DNA of 64,000 bases, taken from NCBI RefSeq assembly GCF_026012015.1, contig NZ_BRXR01000001.1, positions 1,086,001-1,150,000 on the forward strand, in the 5' to 3' direction. Below, piece by piece: positions 52,056 through 60,341 of this stretch. Positions within the stretch are counted from its first letter, which is position 1. Each line of letters begins with the position of its first letter. Position numbers and translations under genes: made by a program. The notes beneath the pieces are model-generated. The model saw only the letters and a program-made list of their open reading frames with translations, searched no databases and had not been told where the DNA came from. This stretch comes from Clostridium omnivorum. Its GTDB lineage: Bacteria > Bacillota > Clostridia > Clostridiales > Clostridiaceae.

Positions 52056-53837
52056 TTATAGCTCGTACATCTCTATTGCTTTCTTTGCATAGAATTTTGA
52101 ATTCTTATACCAGATGTATAAATATTCACCAACATGTTTACCCATAGTTTCCTGATACAAAGCCCAAAGATACCAATAATATGATGCAATCGAAACATAT
52201 CCTAGATAATGTGCTAATATTTTTCCGTCTACCTTTCCGTCATGATACTGCTCAATTGTTGCAACAGCTTCCTCATAAGAATAGTCCGAGCAACAAATAA
52301 AAGTTCCCAGATCACTTGCAGGATCATCATTTCCTGAATACTCCCAATCAATCAGATATAGATTATTTTCATCATCAAATAGGAAATTCGGAGAGTAACA
52401 ATCACAATGGCATAAACACTTCTCTGTAGTATCCTTCTCAATATATGAATACAACTGCTTCATCAAATTTTCAAGATTCAAAAAGTCATCAAAATCAGAC
52501 TTTTGTTCTTCCTGTAATCGTTCAACAAACTCCATTGCACGTTTCCATATATCAAAATTATATTCCGATTTACGCTTTTCCTGGCTTAACGTTCTCATCA
52601 TGGAAATCGCAGCTGCCACTTCACTACTATTATGGTAATCTAATTCTCTCGCATTTTGTACGAAATACGAGATTTTCCAGCCTTCTTGTTCATCTATATA
52701 GATAAACGTATTATCAAGTTTTAATTCTGCTGCTACTTCCATGGAAAAAGCTTCACTCTTACGATTAATATAATTCTCTGTACCTTTTCCTGGATGACGA
52801 TATACATAATCCTTATCGCCAACTGAAAAACGAAATGAGGTATTTGTCAGTCCTGCCTTAATTGCTTTAATGTTCACAATATCTCTATCCTCACACTGAA
52901 GGACTCTACAAATATTCTTCATGATTTTAGAATCTGTATTATTGATATAAGCCTGATCAAAGGCACGAAGTTCATCTAGGGAATCAAATTCCAAGACTTT
53001 ATCCGCCTCATACTTACGAATATACAAACACAATTCATTCATATGCCGCATATATAAATTTTCCCAAAGTTGAGAACGAGTCTCCTCTTTTACATATTCC
53101 TCTTTCAGAATCTGTACAAATTTCTTACTGAAGTTGTGATCAAAATATACATGTCCTAACATATACCATGAATCAACTCCACCTATTTTTACATTCTTAA
53201 TTCGTCCTTTATTATCACATTCAAGGCAATATTCATCGGTTTCGCCTGCTGCATAAACTGCAGAATAGTAGGGCTTAAATACATATGGTTCGAATACATT
53301 ATCCACAAAATAATTATCACTAGAACAGATATATGTATTTGATAATTGTTCCGTTACACGAATTAATGTTGATGTATTATTAAAACGATAGTAGTCTTCA
53401 TTTACAATAATCTTTACACCAAATTTCTCTTCCAAATAGAAAAACTTCTCTTTCATGTATCCTACTACTACAGTGATGTCATCAATTCCAGCTTCATGCA
53501 ACTGACGTATCTCACGTTCGATTAGAATTTCACCTTTTACTTTTAAAAGTCCCTTCGGTTTCTCATAGGAAAGCGGTGCAAAACGGCTAGACATTCCCGC
53601 TGCCATAATAATGGCATTATGTACCTTATATGGTTCAAGTGCTGCTACACCTCTCTCAGTGATTTGAAACACATTATCCGAACCAATTTGGATCAACTGC
53701 TGTTCACAAAGCTTTCTCACAATTTGATTTACTTTTCCGAGGGACATAGAAAATTTCTCTGCCACTTGACGTTGCGTACACTTTATTTTTAATTTAATCA
53801 ATGAATTTAACAGCTCATATTCTTTTATTTCTAACAT
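52056..53837 (-). CDS. Three-domain protein: winged helix, LicC-like nucleotidyltransferase, LicA-like choline kinase
   Basis: 593 residues. 1-70 is a winged helix (CTQRQVAEKFSMSLGKVNQI, LIQIGSDNVFQITERGV). 74-300 is a nucleotidyltransferase: NAIIMAAGMSSRFAPLSYEK, PKGLLKVKGE, VNEDYYRFNNTSTLIRV and SSDNYFVDN. 305-593 is an aminoglycoside-phosphotransferase-fold kinase with VYRHPGKGT, CHCDCYSPNFLFDD (catalytic D479) and LIDWEYSGNDDPASDLG (D497). LicA makes phosphocholine and LicC makes CDP-choline, so one polypeptide may do both and also sense something through the DNA-binding part. AAGGAG precedes the ATG. First gene of a three-gene transcript with the 65-residue protein and the NCS1 permease. 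Confidence 0.88.
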   Translation of the reverse strand: MLEIKEYELLNSLIKLKIKCTQRQVAEKFSMSLGKVNQIVRKLCEQQLIQIGSDNVFQITERGVAALEPYKVHNAIIMAAGMSSRFAPLSYEKPKGLLKVKGEILIEREIRQLHEAGIDDITVVVGYMKEKFFYLEEKFGVKIIVNEDYYRFNNTSTLIRVTEQLSNTYICSSDNYFVDNVFEPYVFKPYYSAVYAAGETDEYCLECDNKGRIKNVKIGGVDSWYMLGHVYFDHNFSKKFVQILKEEYVKEETRSQLWENLYMRHMNELCLYIRKYEADKVLEFDSLDELRAFDQAYINNTDSKIMKNICRVLQCEDRDIVNIKAIKAGLTNTSFRFSVGDKDYVYRHPGKGTENYINRKSEAFSMEVAAELKLDNTFIYIDEQEGWKISYFVQNARELDYHNSSEVAAAISMMRTLSQEKRKSEYNFDIWKRAMEFVERLQEEQKSDFDDFLNLENLMKQLYSYIEKDTTEKCLCHCDCYSPNFLFDDENNLYLIDWEYSGNDDPASDLGTFICCSDYSYEEAVATIEQYHDGKVDGKILAHYLGYVSIASYYWYLWALYQETMGKHVGEYLYIWYKNSKFYAKKAIEMYEL

Positions 53838-53857
53838 GTTTCTCCTTTCTACTATGC

Positions 53858-53896
53858 ATGTTCATTTTTTTAAAACTTAATCTATTTTATGAACAT
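53858..53896. promoter_or_regulatory. Inverted repeat upstream of the LicCA-like gene
   Basis: ATGTTCAT (53858-53865) and ATGAACAT (53889-53896) are inverted, centres 31 bases apart (three helix turns). It could be the binding site for the winged-helix domain of the same protein, allowing self-control. Confidence 0.4.
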
Positions 53897-54044
53897 TGTA
53901 ACATAAGGAAAAATGTGGGTCAATAAAATCTATCAGTATCCTACTTTTGTTGTTCCTTTCATGTTCTCATCTTGAAGCATCCCGTTTTACTATCTTCCTA
54001 GAAAATATACCCCTTCTGTTGTAGCTAAATAGCACATAAAAAAA

Positions 54045-54059
54045 GGGGCATAATGCCCC
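54045..54059 (-). terminator. Terminator of the RlmD gene
   Basis: GGGGCA-TAA-TGCCCC stem with an A-run (54038-54044) that is a T-run on the minus strand. It is about 130 bases after the RlmD stop, behind a GC-rich element. Confidence 0.85.
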
Positions 54060-54189
54060 AAGCCTTTGAAATCAGGCTATTCCCGTTCTATCAAGCAAAC
54101 CATCTCCGCAGTAGATTGCACCCTATCAGGCTTCGCATACTGCGCTCGCCCTCTTGGGCAATCCTTGCGTGGGTTCTACTAATTACTTA
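54060..54189 (-). ncRNA. Possible structured RNA or 3' UTR element after RlmD
   Basis: Clearly richer in G+C than the surrounding AT-rich intergenic DNA. It can form several hairpins, for example GCCC-TCTT-GGGC at 54148-54159 and AGCCT...AGGCT near 54062-54077, and ends in the terminator at 54045-54059. Short ORFs in it have no ribosome site. I cannot assign it to a known RNA family. Confidence 0.35.
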
Positions 54190-55569
54190 CTATGTCGCTA
54201 TGCTCCTTGTAAGTAAAGTAACCACCTCAACATGAGCCGTCTGTGGAAACATGTCCACTGGCTGAACTTCTTTAGTTTTATACCCAAGTTCCTGAAGGAT
54301 TCCTAAGTCTCTAGCTAAAGTTGATGGGTCACAGGAAACATAAACTATTCTCTCTGGTTTCATATTTGCTATAGCTTCAAGTAGAGATTTTTCGCAGCCT
54401 TTTCTTGGTGGATCAACAACTACTACATCAGCCTTAATTCCCTTATTTATTAATTCAGGAATCACAGTTTCTGATTCACCTACTATGAATTCAGCATTAT
54501 TTACTCCGTTTTCCTTGGCATTAGCTTTAGCATTTTCTATTGCCTCAGGAACAATTTCTACTCCATAAACCTTTTTTGCCTTCTTAGATAAAAATAGTGA
54601 TATGGTTCCAGTACCGCAATAGGCATCGAATACAGTTTCTTTACCTGTTAGTCCCGCATATTCTAATGCCTTTCCGTATAATATTTCGGTCTGCACAGGG
54701 TTAACCTGAAAAAATGATAATGGAGATATGTTGAACTTAAACTCTCCGATATAGTCACTTATGGTGTCAGACCCCCATAAGGTTATGTTTTCAAGTCCTA
54801 AAATTACATTAGTCTTCTTATGATTTATATTTTGTATTATGCTTTTAATTCCTTTTATATTCTTTACTAGTGTATCAATAAGCTCTTCCTTATAAGGCAA
54901 ATCTCTATGCTTAGTTACTATAACTACCATAACCTCATCTGTTTTAAAAGCACGTCTTATCATTATATGTCTTATAAGGCCAGAATGCTGTTCTTCATTA
55001 TAGGGCTCAACTTTATGTCTAACTATCCATTCCTTTGTAAGCTTCATTACCTCATCTGCTGCTGAATCTTGAATATGACAGCTTTCCATTGGCACTATAT
55101 CATGACTCCTTGGGGCGTAAAAACCAATGTGCACTTGATTATCAACATAGCCTACAGGCAGCTGCACCTTGTTTCTATATCTATAGGGTTCTTTCATTCC
55201 TAGAGTATCATGAATTTCTACATCCTTAATCTTGCCAATTCTATCTACTACATCCTTTACCTTTTGGGTTTTAAATCGGAGCTGCCCTTCATAAGAAAGA
55301 TGCTGAATCTGACAGCCTCCGCACTTTTTATAAATACTGCATACTGGATTGCTTCTATACTCAGAAGGCCTTAACACTTCTAAAAGTTTTCCATAAGCAT
55401 AGTTTTTTGAAACCTTAACAACCTTTATCCTCACTGCTTCTCCAAGAAGAGCACCAGGTACAAATATAGTAAAGCCTTCAAACTTTCCTACACCTTCTCC
55501 TTCATGTCCCATTCCTGTTATCTCAATATCATAATCCTTATTTTTTTCTACTGGTATTTGAATTTTCAT
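54190..55569 (-). CDS. rlmD: 23S rRNA (uracil-5-)-methyltransferase RlmD/TrmA family
   Basis: Methylates a uridine in rRNA with SAM. Order: TRAM domain ([20 protein letters not shown]), iron-sulfur cysteines [11 protein letters not shown] with the outer cysteine before it, [17 protein letters not shown], motif [16 protein letters not shown], then [11 protein letters not shown] and the catalytic cysteine in [14 protein letters not shown]. 459 residues is normal. AAAGGGTGAG precedes the ATG. Which uridine is modified (747 or 1939) cannot be told, since Gram-positive homologues such as RlmCD do both. Stands just before the GC-rich element. Confidence 0.93.
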   Translation of the reverse strand: MKIQIPVEKNKDYDIEITGMGHEGEGVGKFEGFTIFVPGALLGEAVRIKVVKVSKNYAYGKLLEVLRPSEYRSNPVCSIYKKCGGCQIQHLSYEGQLRFKTQKVKDVVDRIGKIKDVEIHDTLGMKEPYRYRNKVQLPVGYVDNQVHIGFYAPRSHDIVPMESCHIQDSAADEVMKLTKEWIVRHKVEPYNEEQHSGLIRHIMIRRAFKTDEVMVVIVTKHRDLPYKEELIDTLVKNIKGIKSIIQNINHKKTNVILGLENITLWGSDTISDYIGEFKFNISPLSFFQVNPVQTEILYGKALEYAGLTGKETVFDAYCGTGTISLFLSKKAKKVYGVEIVPEAIENAKANAKENGVNNAEFIVGESETVIPELINKGIKADVVVVDPPRKGCEKSLLEAIANMKPERIVYVSCDPSTLARDLGILQELGYKTKEVQPVDMFPQTAHVEVVTLLTRSIAT

Positions 55570-55602
55570 TAACTCACCCTTTGATCTTTAGTTTTTTATT
55601 AT

Positions 55603-56139
55603 CTATTTCAATGCACCAAATCTGCTAAATGGAAACATTATAAATCTGCCTTTACCCTTAATATCTTTAGCTGCTATGAAGCTGCTCTTTTCCCAATAAC
55701 GGCTGTCCTTAGAATTGGACCTATTGTCTCCAAGGAAGAAGTATTGCCCCTCTGGTACTGTGTACTTTCCAGTTTTCCCACCGTTATTCATTATGTATGG
55801 TTCATCTAGTTTTGTTCCATTTACATAAACAGAGCCGTCTTCTCTAATATCAACTACATCCTTAGGAAGTCCTATAAGTCTTTTTATTAAGGTATCGCTA
55901 AGCTCATTTGAATAAAATACTACAATATCCCCTCTTTTTAAGCTATTAACATTGTGAATTCTCGTAACCACAATCCTATCACCAGGTTTTATTGTTGGAT
56001 ACATAGATCCTGTAGGAACTACTATATTAAAGAAAAGAAATTTATTTATCAGCGCAGCAATTACGAAGGCTACTAATATTGGAATAATCCAATCCATAAA
56101 AAATTTTTTTGCAAAATTCAAATTTAACCCCTCTTTCAA
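55603..56139 (-). CDS. lepB: Type I signal peptidase
   Basis: Cleaves signal peptides at the outer membrane face. 178 residues, with one N-terminal span (about 17-37), nucleophile S45 in VPTGSMYPTIKPGDRI, general base K86 in LIKRLIGLPKD, then GDNRSNSKDSRYW. Matches the short SipS type of Firmicutes. Located 33 bases ahead of RlmD and probably cotranscribed. Confidence 0.93.
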   Translation of the reverse strand: MKEGLNLNFAKKFFMDWIIPILVAFVIAALINKFLFFNIVVPTGSMYPTIKPGDRIVVTRIHNVNSLKRGDIVVFYSNELSDTLIKRLIGLPKDVVDIREDGSVYVNGTKLDEPYIMNNGGKTGKYTVPEGQYFFLGDNRSNSKDSRYWEKSSFIAAKDIKGKGRFIMFPFSRFGALK

Positions 56140-56242
56140 GTATATTACTCTAGTTAATATTCCTATTTACTAACTATAACCACTATTCATTATTATATTA
56201 CTATTTTTAGGTATTTCCTATTAAAAATTATTTTTTACATAA

Positions 56243-56275
56243 AAAACCAAGCTTTTTTATTATAAGCCTGGTTTT
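56243..56275. terminator. Terminator of the ABC-2/HlyD operon
   Basis: AAAACCAAGCTT pairs with AAGCCTGGTTTT with one mismatch and a 9-base loop; A- and T-rich flanks on both sides. Stands 6 bases after the permease stop. Confidence 0.85.
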
Positions 56276-56280
56276 CATTA

Positions 56281-57411
56281 TTAATCAAGTTTCTTTCTAA
56301 ATCTAATCATGCTAAAAGTAAGAAGGAAAAATCCAAGTATAAAAAGCAGTACAACATCCTTATATAGATAATTCATGCCTACTCCTTTTAGTACTATGCC
56401 TCTTAGAATGTTTAGAAAGTAAGTAAGCGGCAGTGCATAGCCCAAATATTGAATTATCTTAGGCATGGCCTCTCTAGGAAATACAAAGCCTGATAAAAGT
56501 ACACTAGGTAGTATTATAAGTACACTAAGCTGCATTGCCTGAAGCTGGGTTTTTGATATAGTGGAAATAAGTATTCCAATGGCTAGAGCACAGATAACAA
56601 ATCCAAAGCCCAAAAATATTAGAAGTCCTAAACTTCCTCTTATGGGAACTCCAAACCATAAAAGTCCTAGTGCTAGGGAAAATATAAAATCAAAGAACCC
56701 AATGACCACATAAGGAAGCAGCTTTCCTAGGATAAGCTCTGAAGATTTTATAGGTGATACAATTAACTGTTCTATAGTACCCCTTTCTCTCTCTCGAACC
56801 AAAGCAAATGCTGTAAGGAGAACTGTGATGTTTTGCATTATAAGTCCAACTAAACCAGGAATAGTAAAGTTCTGGTTTTTTAAGCTTGGATTGTACATTA
56901 CCTTAGTACTCACATCTACACCGCCTATATTTATCTTTTGTGAGAGTCTGCTTCCTAGTACCTCCATTTGCTTTACGCCCTGATTTTGGATTGCTAGAAC
57001 ACCACTTGAAAAGGCAGTTCGTGCTGTGGTAGGGTCGGAACCATCAACTAGCAGCTGTACCTTTGGCTTTTCTTTTTTATCTAGTTTTTCAGAGTAATCA
57101 GGAGGTATTATTAGAGCTGCATGTATTTTACCTTCATTCATCTTTTCCTCAATACTTTCTATACTATTAGACTGTTCAATTACTTTAAAGTATAGTGTAT
57201 TTTCAAAGCTCTTTATTAGTTCTCTGCTGTCTGCAGTATGGTTTTGATCCAAAACTGCCGTGGATATATCTTCAAGCTGAGTATTTACCGCATATCCAAA
57301 TAAAAACATCATCATTATAGGCATTCCTATTGCAATACCAAAGCTGGCTTTGTCCCTTTTTATTTGGATGAATTCTTTTTTAACTATGGACCAAAATCTT
57401 TGAAAATTCAT
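56281..57411 (-). CDS. ABC-2 type efflux permease (YhhJ/YbhR-like)
   Basis: Membrane subunit of a three-part exporter. 376 residues from ATG 57411 (AGGAGG nine bases upstream). One N-terminal span (IGMPIMMMFLFGYAVNT), a large outer domain (about 45-165), five C-terminal spans with ERERGTIEQLIVSPIKSSELI, typical of the ABC-2 coupling helix. Cotranscribed with the ATPase and the HlyD-type protein. Confidence 0.9.
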   Translation of the reverse strand: MNFQRFWSIVKKEFIQIKRDKASFGIAIGMPIMMMFLFGYAVNTQLEDISTAVLDQNHTADSRELIKSFENTLYFKVIEQSNSIESIEEKMNEGKIHAALIIPPDYSEKLDKKEKPKVQLLVDGSDPTTARTAFSSGVLAIQNQGVKQMEVLGSRLSQKINIGGVDVSTKVMYNPSLKNQNFTIPGLVGLIMQNITVLLTAFALVRERERGTIEQLIVSPIKSSELILGKLLPYVVIGFFDFIFSLALGLLWFGVPIRGSLGLLIFLGFGFVICALAIGILISTISKTQLQAMQLSVLIILPSVLLSGFVFPREAMPKIIQYLGYALPLTYFLNILRGIVLKGVGMNYLYKDVVLLFILGFFLLTFSMIRFRKKLD

Positions 57412-57415
57412 AAGC

Positions 57416-58198
57416 TTAATCCTCCTCTCCAATGAGACTTCTTAAATCCTCAAAGGAGGATTGGATTTTTTGATTTGTGACCTTTTCCACGTATTTAATA
57501 AATACATCCTCCAAATTGTTTACCTTCTCATTTTTTATAAGTTTTTCTGGAGTGTCAATTGCTATAAGCTTACCATTAAAAATAAACCCAAGCAGGTCGC
57601 AGCTGCTAGCTTCATCCATATAGTGTGTGGTAACAAGTATTGTGATCCCTTGCCTAGCAAGACTATAAATCATTTCCCAGAAAATTCTTCTAGATACTGG
57701 GTCAACTCCTGCTGTTGGTTCATCTAAAATTAACAGCTTTGGCTTGTGAATAAGAGCGCATCCTAAAGCTAGTCTTTGCTTCCATCCACCAGAAAGATTC
57801 CTTGTAAGGTTGTTTTCCCTTCCTTCTAACCCTGCCATGCTTATAATTGCCTTTTTTCTTTCATCCCTCTGGTTCTTATTAAGTCCATATATTCCTGCAT
57901 AAAAATCTAGGTTCTCACTTACTGTTAAATCTTCATATAAGCTAAACTTTTGCGACATATATCCTATGTTTTGCTTTATTTTTTCAGCTTCCTTTACAAT
58001 ATCATATCCAAGCACTGAGGCATTACCCTGTGTAGGTGTCAAAACCCCACAGAGCATCCGTATAGTGGTAGACTTTCCTGAACCATTAGGTCCAAGGAAT
58101 CCAAAAATTTTTCCTTTAGGTACTTCAAAGCTAATATTGTCAACAGCTGTATAATCGCCAAACTTTTTAACAAGCCCATTTACCTCAATTGCATTCAT
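57416..58198 (-). CDS. ABC transporter ATPase of the HlyD/ABC-2 efflux operon
   Basis: 260 residues: Walker A GPNGSGKSTT, Q-loop SQKFSLYEDLTV, signature NLSGGWKQR, Walker B LLILDEPTAGVDP. Related to YhiH/YbhF halves. GGGGGTAGAG precedes the ATG. Four bases separate it from the permease start. Energises export of drugs or lipids together with its neighbours. Confidence 0.93.
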   Translation of the reverse strand: MNAIEVNGLVKKFGDYTAVDNISFEVPKGKIFGFLGPNGSGKSTTIRMLCGVLTPTQGNASVLGYDIVKEAEKIKQNIGYMSQKFSLYEDLTVSENLDFYAGIYGLNKNQRDERKKAIISMAGLEGRENNLTRNLSGGWKQRLALGCALIHKPKLLILDEPTAGVDPVSRRIFWEMIYSLARQGITILVTTHYMDEASSCDLLGFIFNGKLIAIDTPEKLIKNEKVNNLEDVFIKYVEKVTNQKIQSSFEDLRSLIGEED

Positions 58199-58210
58199 TT
58201 TCTCTACCCC

Positions 58211-58957
58211 CTATTTTATTTCTACATCCACCATCATTCCTATAGCTGCCTGTATATCACTTGGAAGAGTTAATTTTACTTCAAATACTGTCTTCTCCTT
58301 ATCACTTTTGGTTTCTGTATTTTTAGGAGTGAATTCTGACTGGGGTGAAATATACACAATAGTTCCGCTTCCAATATTTTTTCCATCTGAGTATATAGGA
58401 AGGCTTCCTCCTAATTTAATGCTATTTCTTTTACTTTCTTCAATGTACACCTTCACATATTTTTCTTTACTATTTAAAACCTTCGCCAGGTTTGAGCCAG
58501 CAGCTACAAGTTCCCCTTTATGAGCGTATACTTCCATTACTGTACCATCTACTGATGAGGAAATGGCAGTTTTATCAATTTGCAGCTGATTCAAATCTAC
58601 TGCAGCCTGTGCCTGATCTACCGCTGCCTGAGCTTGATCCTTTAAATTATCTTTAGCTTTATCAGGAATGTCCTCTTTCTTTAGGTTTGCAAGTGTTAAA
58701 TTTGCTTCTGCTTGTTTTTTTTGAAGTTCATATACTTTACTATCTAATTGCGCTATTTTTTCACCAGCTTTTAGCTCACTGCCCTCTTGTATAGAAAGCT
58801 CTAGTACTTTTCCCGAAACTTCTGCTGGTATATAAAAGCTTTCTGCTTCCACAGTTGCAGTGTATCTATTTTCATCATCCTTATTTGTAGTGCTGCAGCC
58901 CACTGTAGTTAAACTTAATCCAATAATTAATAACATACTAGCAATCCTTTTATACAT
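58211..58957 (-). CDS. HlyD-family periplasmic/extracellular adaptor lipoprotein
   Basis: 248 residues. Signal peptide with lipobox LTTVGC (C21), a biotinyl-like segment (VSGKVLELSIQEGSELKAG), a coiled-coil alpha-hairpin (about 70-120, with the repeat DQAQAAVDQAQAAVD), a second biotinyl half (SSVDGTVMEVYAHKGELVAAG) and a beta-barrel domain. It is a membrane-fusion protein for the adjoining ABC exporter, unusual in monoderm bacteria but common in clostridia. GGGGGTAAT precedes the ATG. Confidence 0.92.
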   Translation of the reverse strand: MYKRIASMLLIIGLSLTTVGCSTTNKDDENRYTATVEAESFYIPAEVSGKVLELSIQEGSELKAGEKIAQLDSKVYELQKKQAEANLTLANLKKEDIPDKAKDNLKDQAQAAVDQAQAAVDLNQLQIDKTAISSSVDGTVMEVYAHKGELVAAGSNLAKVLNSKEKYVKVYIEESKRNSIKLGGSLPIYSDGKNIGSGTIVYISPQSEFTPKNTETKSDKEKTVFEVKLTLPSDIQAAIGMMVDVEIK

Positions 58958-58975
58958 GATATTACCCCCTATAAT

Positions 58976-59584
58976 TTAATTTTTCTTACTTAATCCATAC
59001 AAAAATAAATCCACCATTTCCTCAATCTGCCTGTCTTTATCCATATTAATTACTTCAGGAAAAACTTGACTTTGAATAACATAGATACCTACCATTCCAA
59101 TAAGGGATCTTAATGCTATTGCAGTATCTACTTTCCTAAAAACACCTTTGCTTACGCCTGCATTAATAAAGTTTTCAACAATATCTTTTCCTTTAGTTAC
59201 TACACTTTTTATAAAAACTTCTCTCAAATCTTTGTGAAACTGCATTTCAGTAGCTACTATTTTTATCATATCCCAGTACTTTTCAAACATCTCTAATCTA
59301 TCTTTTACTATTGTTATAAGAATCTCTCTCTCAGATTTTTCTTTATTTTCTTCAAGCAGTTTAGTTAACCTTTCAATAATTAACTTTTCACCTAGTATTT
59401 CTACAACCTTAGCCATAACTTTAATAAGAATATCCTTTTTCGTTTTAAAGTATCTAAATATGGTTCCTTCAGCTACCCCAGCTTCTTTTGCTATTTCACT
59501 GGTAGTGGCAGCGCTAAATCCCTTTTCTGAGAATATTTTAATTGCTGCCTCCAAAATCTCCTCTTCTCTATTTCCTCTTACCAC
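58976..59584 (-). CDS. TetR-family regulator of the efflux operon
   Basis: 202 residues from GTG 59584, which follows AGGAGG; the longer frame to 59716 has no ribosome site and crosses the operator. HTH: ILEAAIKIFSEKGFSAATTSEIAKEAGVAEGTIFRYFKTKKDIL. The C-terminal domain is helical. Heads the HlyD/ATPase/permease operon, 18 bases before the HlyD gene. A palindrome at 59618-59633 is its likely self-operator. Confidence 0.93.
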   Translation of the reverse strand: MVRGNREEEILEAAIKIFSEKGFSAATTSEIAKEAGVAEGTIFRYFKTKKDILIKVMAKVVEILGEKLIIERLTKLLEENKEKSEREILITIVKDRLEMFEKYWDMIKIVATEMQFHKDLREVFIKSVVTKGKDIVENFINAGVSKGVFRKVDTAIALRSLIGMVGIYVIQSQVFPEVINMDKDRQIEEMVDLFLYGLSKKN

Positions 59585-59617
59585 TTTTATCCTCCTAGTT
59601 TTCATAATTTCACAAAA

Positions 59618-59633
59618 TGAGTGATTACTCACT
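59618..59633. promoter_or_regulatory. TetR operator
   Basis: TGAGTGATTACTCA (59618-59631) overlaps AGTGATTACTCACT (59620-59633), both palindromes. Stands 34 bases ahead of the GTG of the TetR gene. Confidence 0.75.
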
Positions 59634-59705
59634 TTTATAATATTCCTATTTTTACTTATAGTCAATATAGTTCTAAACTTTTTTAAATCAATATTCTTTA
59701 CGCAA

Positions 59706-59742
59706 AAAGCCTGCAAACCTAAATTAAGAGGCTGCAGGCTTT
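59706..59742. terminator. Terminator after the DUF1540 gene
   Basis: Perfect 10-bp stem AAAGCCTGCA / TGCAGGCTTT, 17-base loop, five A residues before it for the minus strand; 18 bases past the DUF1540 stop. Confidence 0.8.
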
Positions 59743-59760
59743 CACTTTTTAGTATTTATC

Positions 59761-60120
59761 TTACTCTATAAAGGTAGAACATTTAGTTCCTTCACTATTA
59801 TCTGCATTAACTCCAGAAATTTGTACATTGCTAGCAGTACAAATCCTACTGCTGTTATATGCACATTTTTCTGCATCACATTTAATATAAGGACTCATTT
59901 GTATTGAACCATTACTAAATACTTGCTTTATCTCCCCCATGATATTCATGTTGCCTATATGGGTAACAGCATTTGTAAATCCTTTTTCAGCAAAAGTATC
60001 ACATAGAGTTTGAGAACTTGTGGTGGCATTAGTACCACCTACATGAATTTGATTTGCAGTGCAAAGTCCTCCTTGATTATGTACACATGCTTCTGCACTA
60101 CAGCTAAGAGCTCCTGGCAT
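59761..60120 (-). CDS. Protein with two DUF1540 repeats
   Basis: 119 residues with two similar cysteine-rich units, CSAEACVHNQGGLCTANQI...C and CDAEKCAYNSSRICTASNV...C, each with four cysteines likely to bind metal. DUF1540 proteins are common in spore formers; function unknown. AAGGATG precedes the ATG. Monocistronic. Confidence 0.85.
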   Translation of the reverse strand: MPGALSCSAEACVHNQGGLCTANQIHVGGTNATTSSQTLCDTFAEKGFTNAVTHIGNMNIMGEIKQVFSNGSIQMSPYIKCDAEKCAYNSSRICTASNVQISGVNADNSEGTKCSTFIE

Positions 60121-60247
60121 TGAAATTCATCCTTTCTAAAATATATTTCAAATTATAAGATTCCTAGCTATATTTTTAGATATAATAATATTTTTATTCA
60201 CAATAATATACAGCAGTATTATAAATAATAAATTTAATAAAAAAAAG

Positions 60248-60262
60248 AGCAGCATAGCTGCT
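60248..60262 (-). terminator. Terminator of the aldo/keto reductase gene
   Basis: AGCAGC-ATA-GCTGCT with an A-rich run in front that is a long T-run on the minus strand; 80 bases past the stop. Confidence 0.75.
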
Positions 60263-60341
60263 AAATAGAATCAGTTGCCTATTATTGTCCATCAAATAAT
60301 GATGTCCCATTTTTTATAATTTATACATTTTATTATATTAC

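Larger units (their letters stand above)
53838..54189. other. Intergenic region with operator candidate and GC-rich element
   Basis: 352 bases. Contains the leader of the LicCA-like gene with an inverted repeat (53858-53896), then AT-rich DNA, the RlmD terminator (54045-54059) and a GC-rich 130-base stretch (54060-54190). No plausible gene seen. Confidence 0.6.

Noticed and set aside
54053-54235. Plus-strand ORF of 60 codons in the GC-rich element after rlmD
   Set aside because: No ribosome site, overlaps the rlmD 3' end, and its reading is arginine/leucine-rich without any family look.
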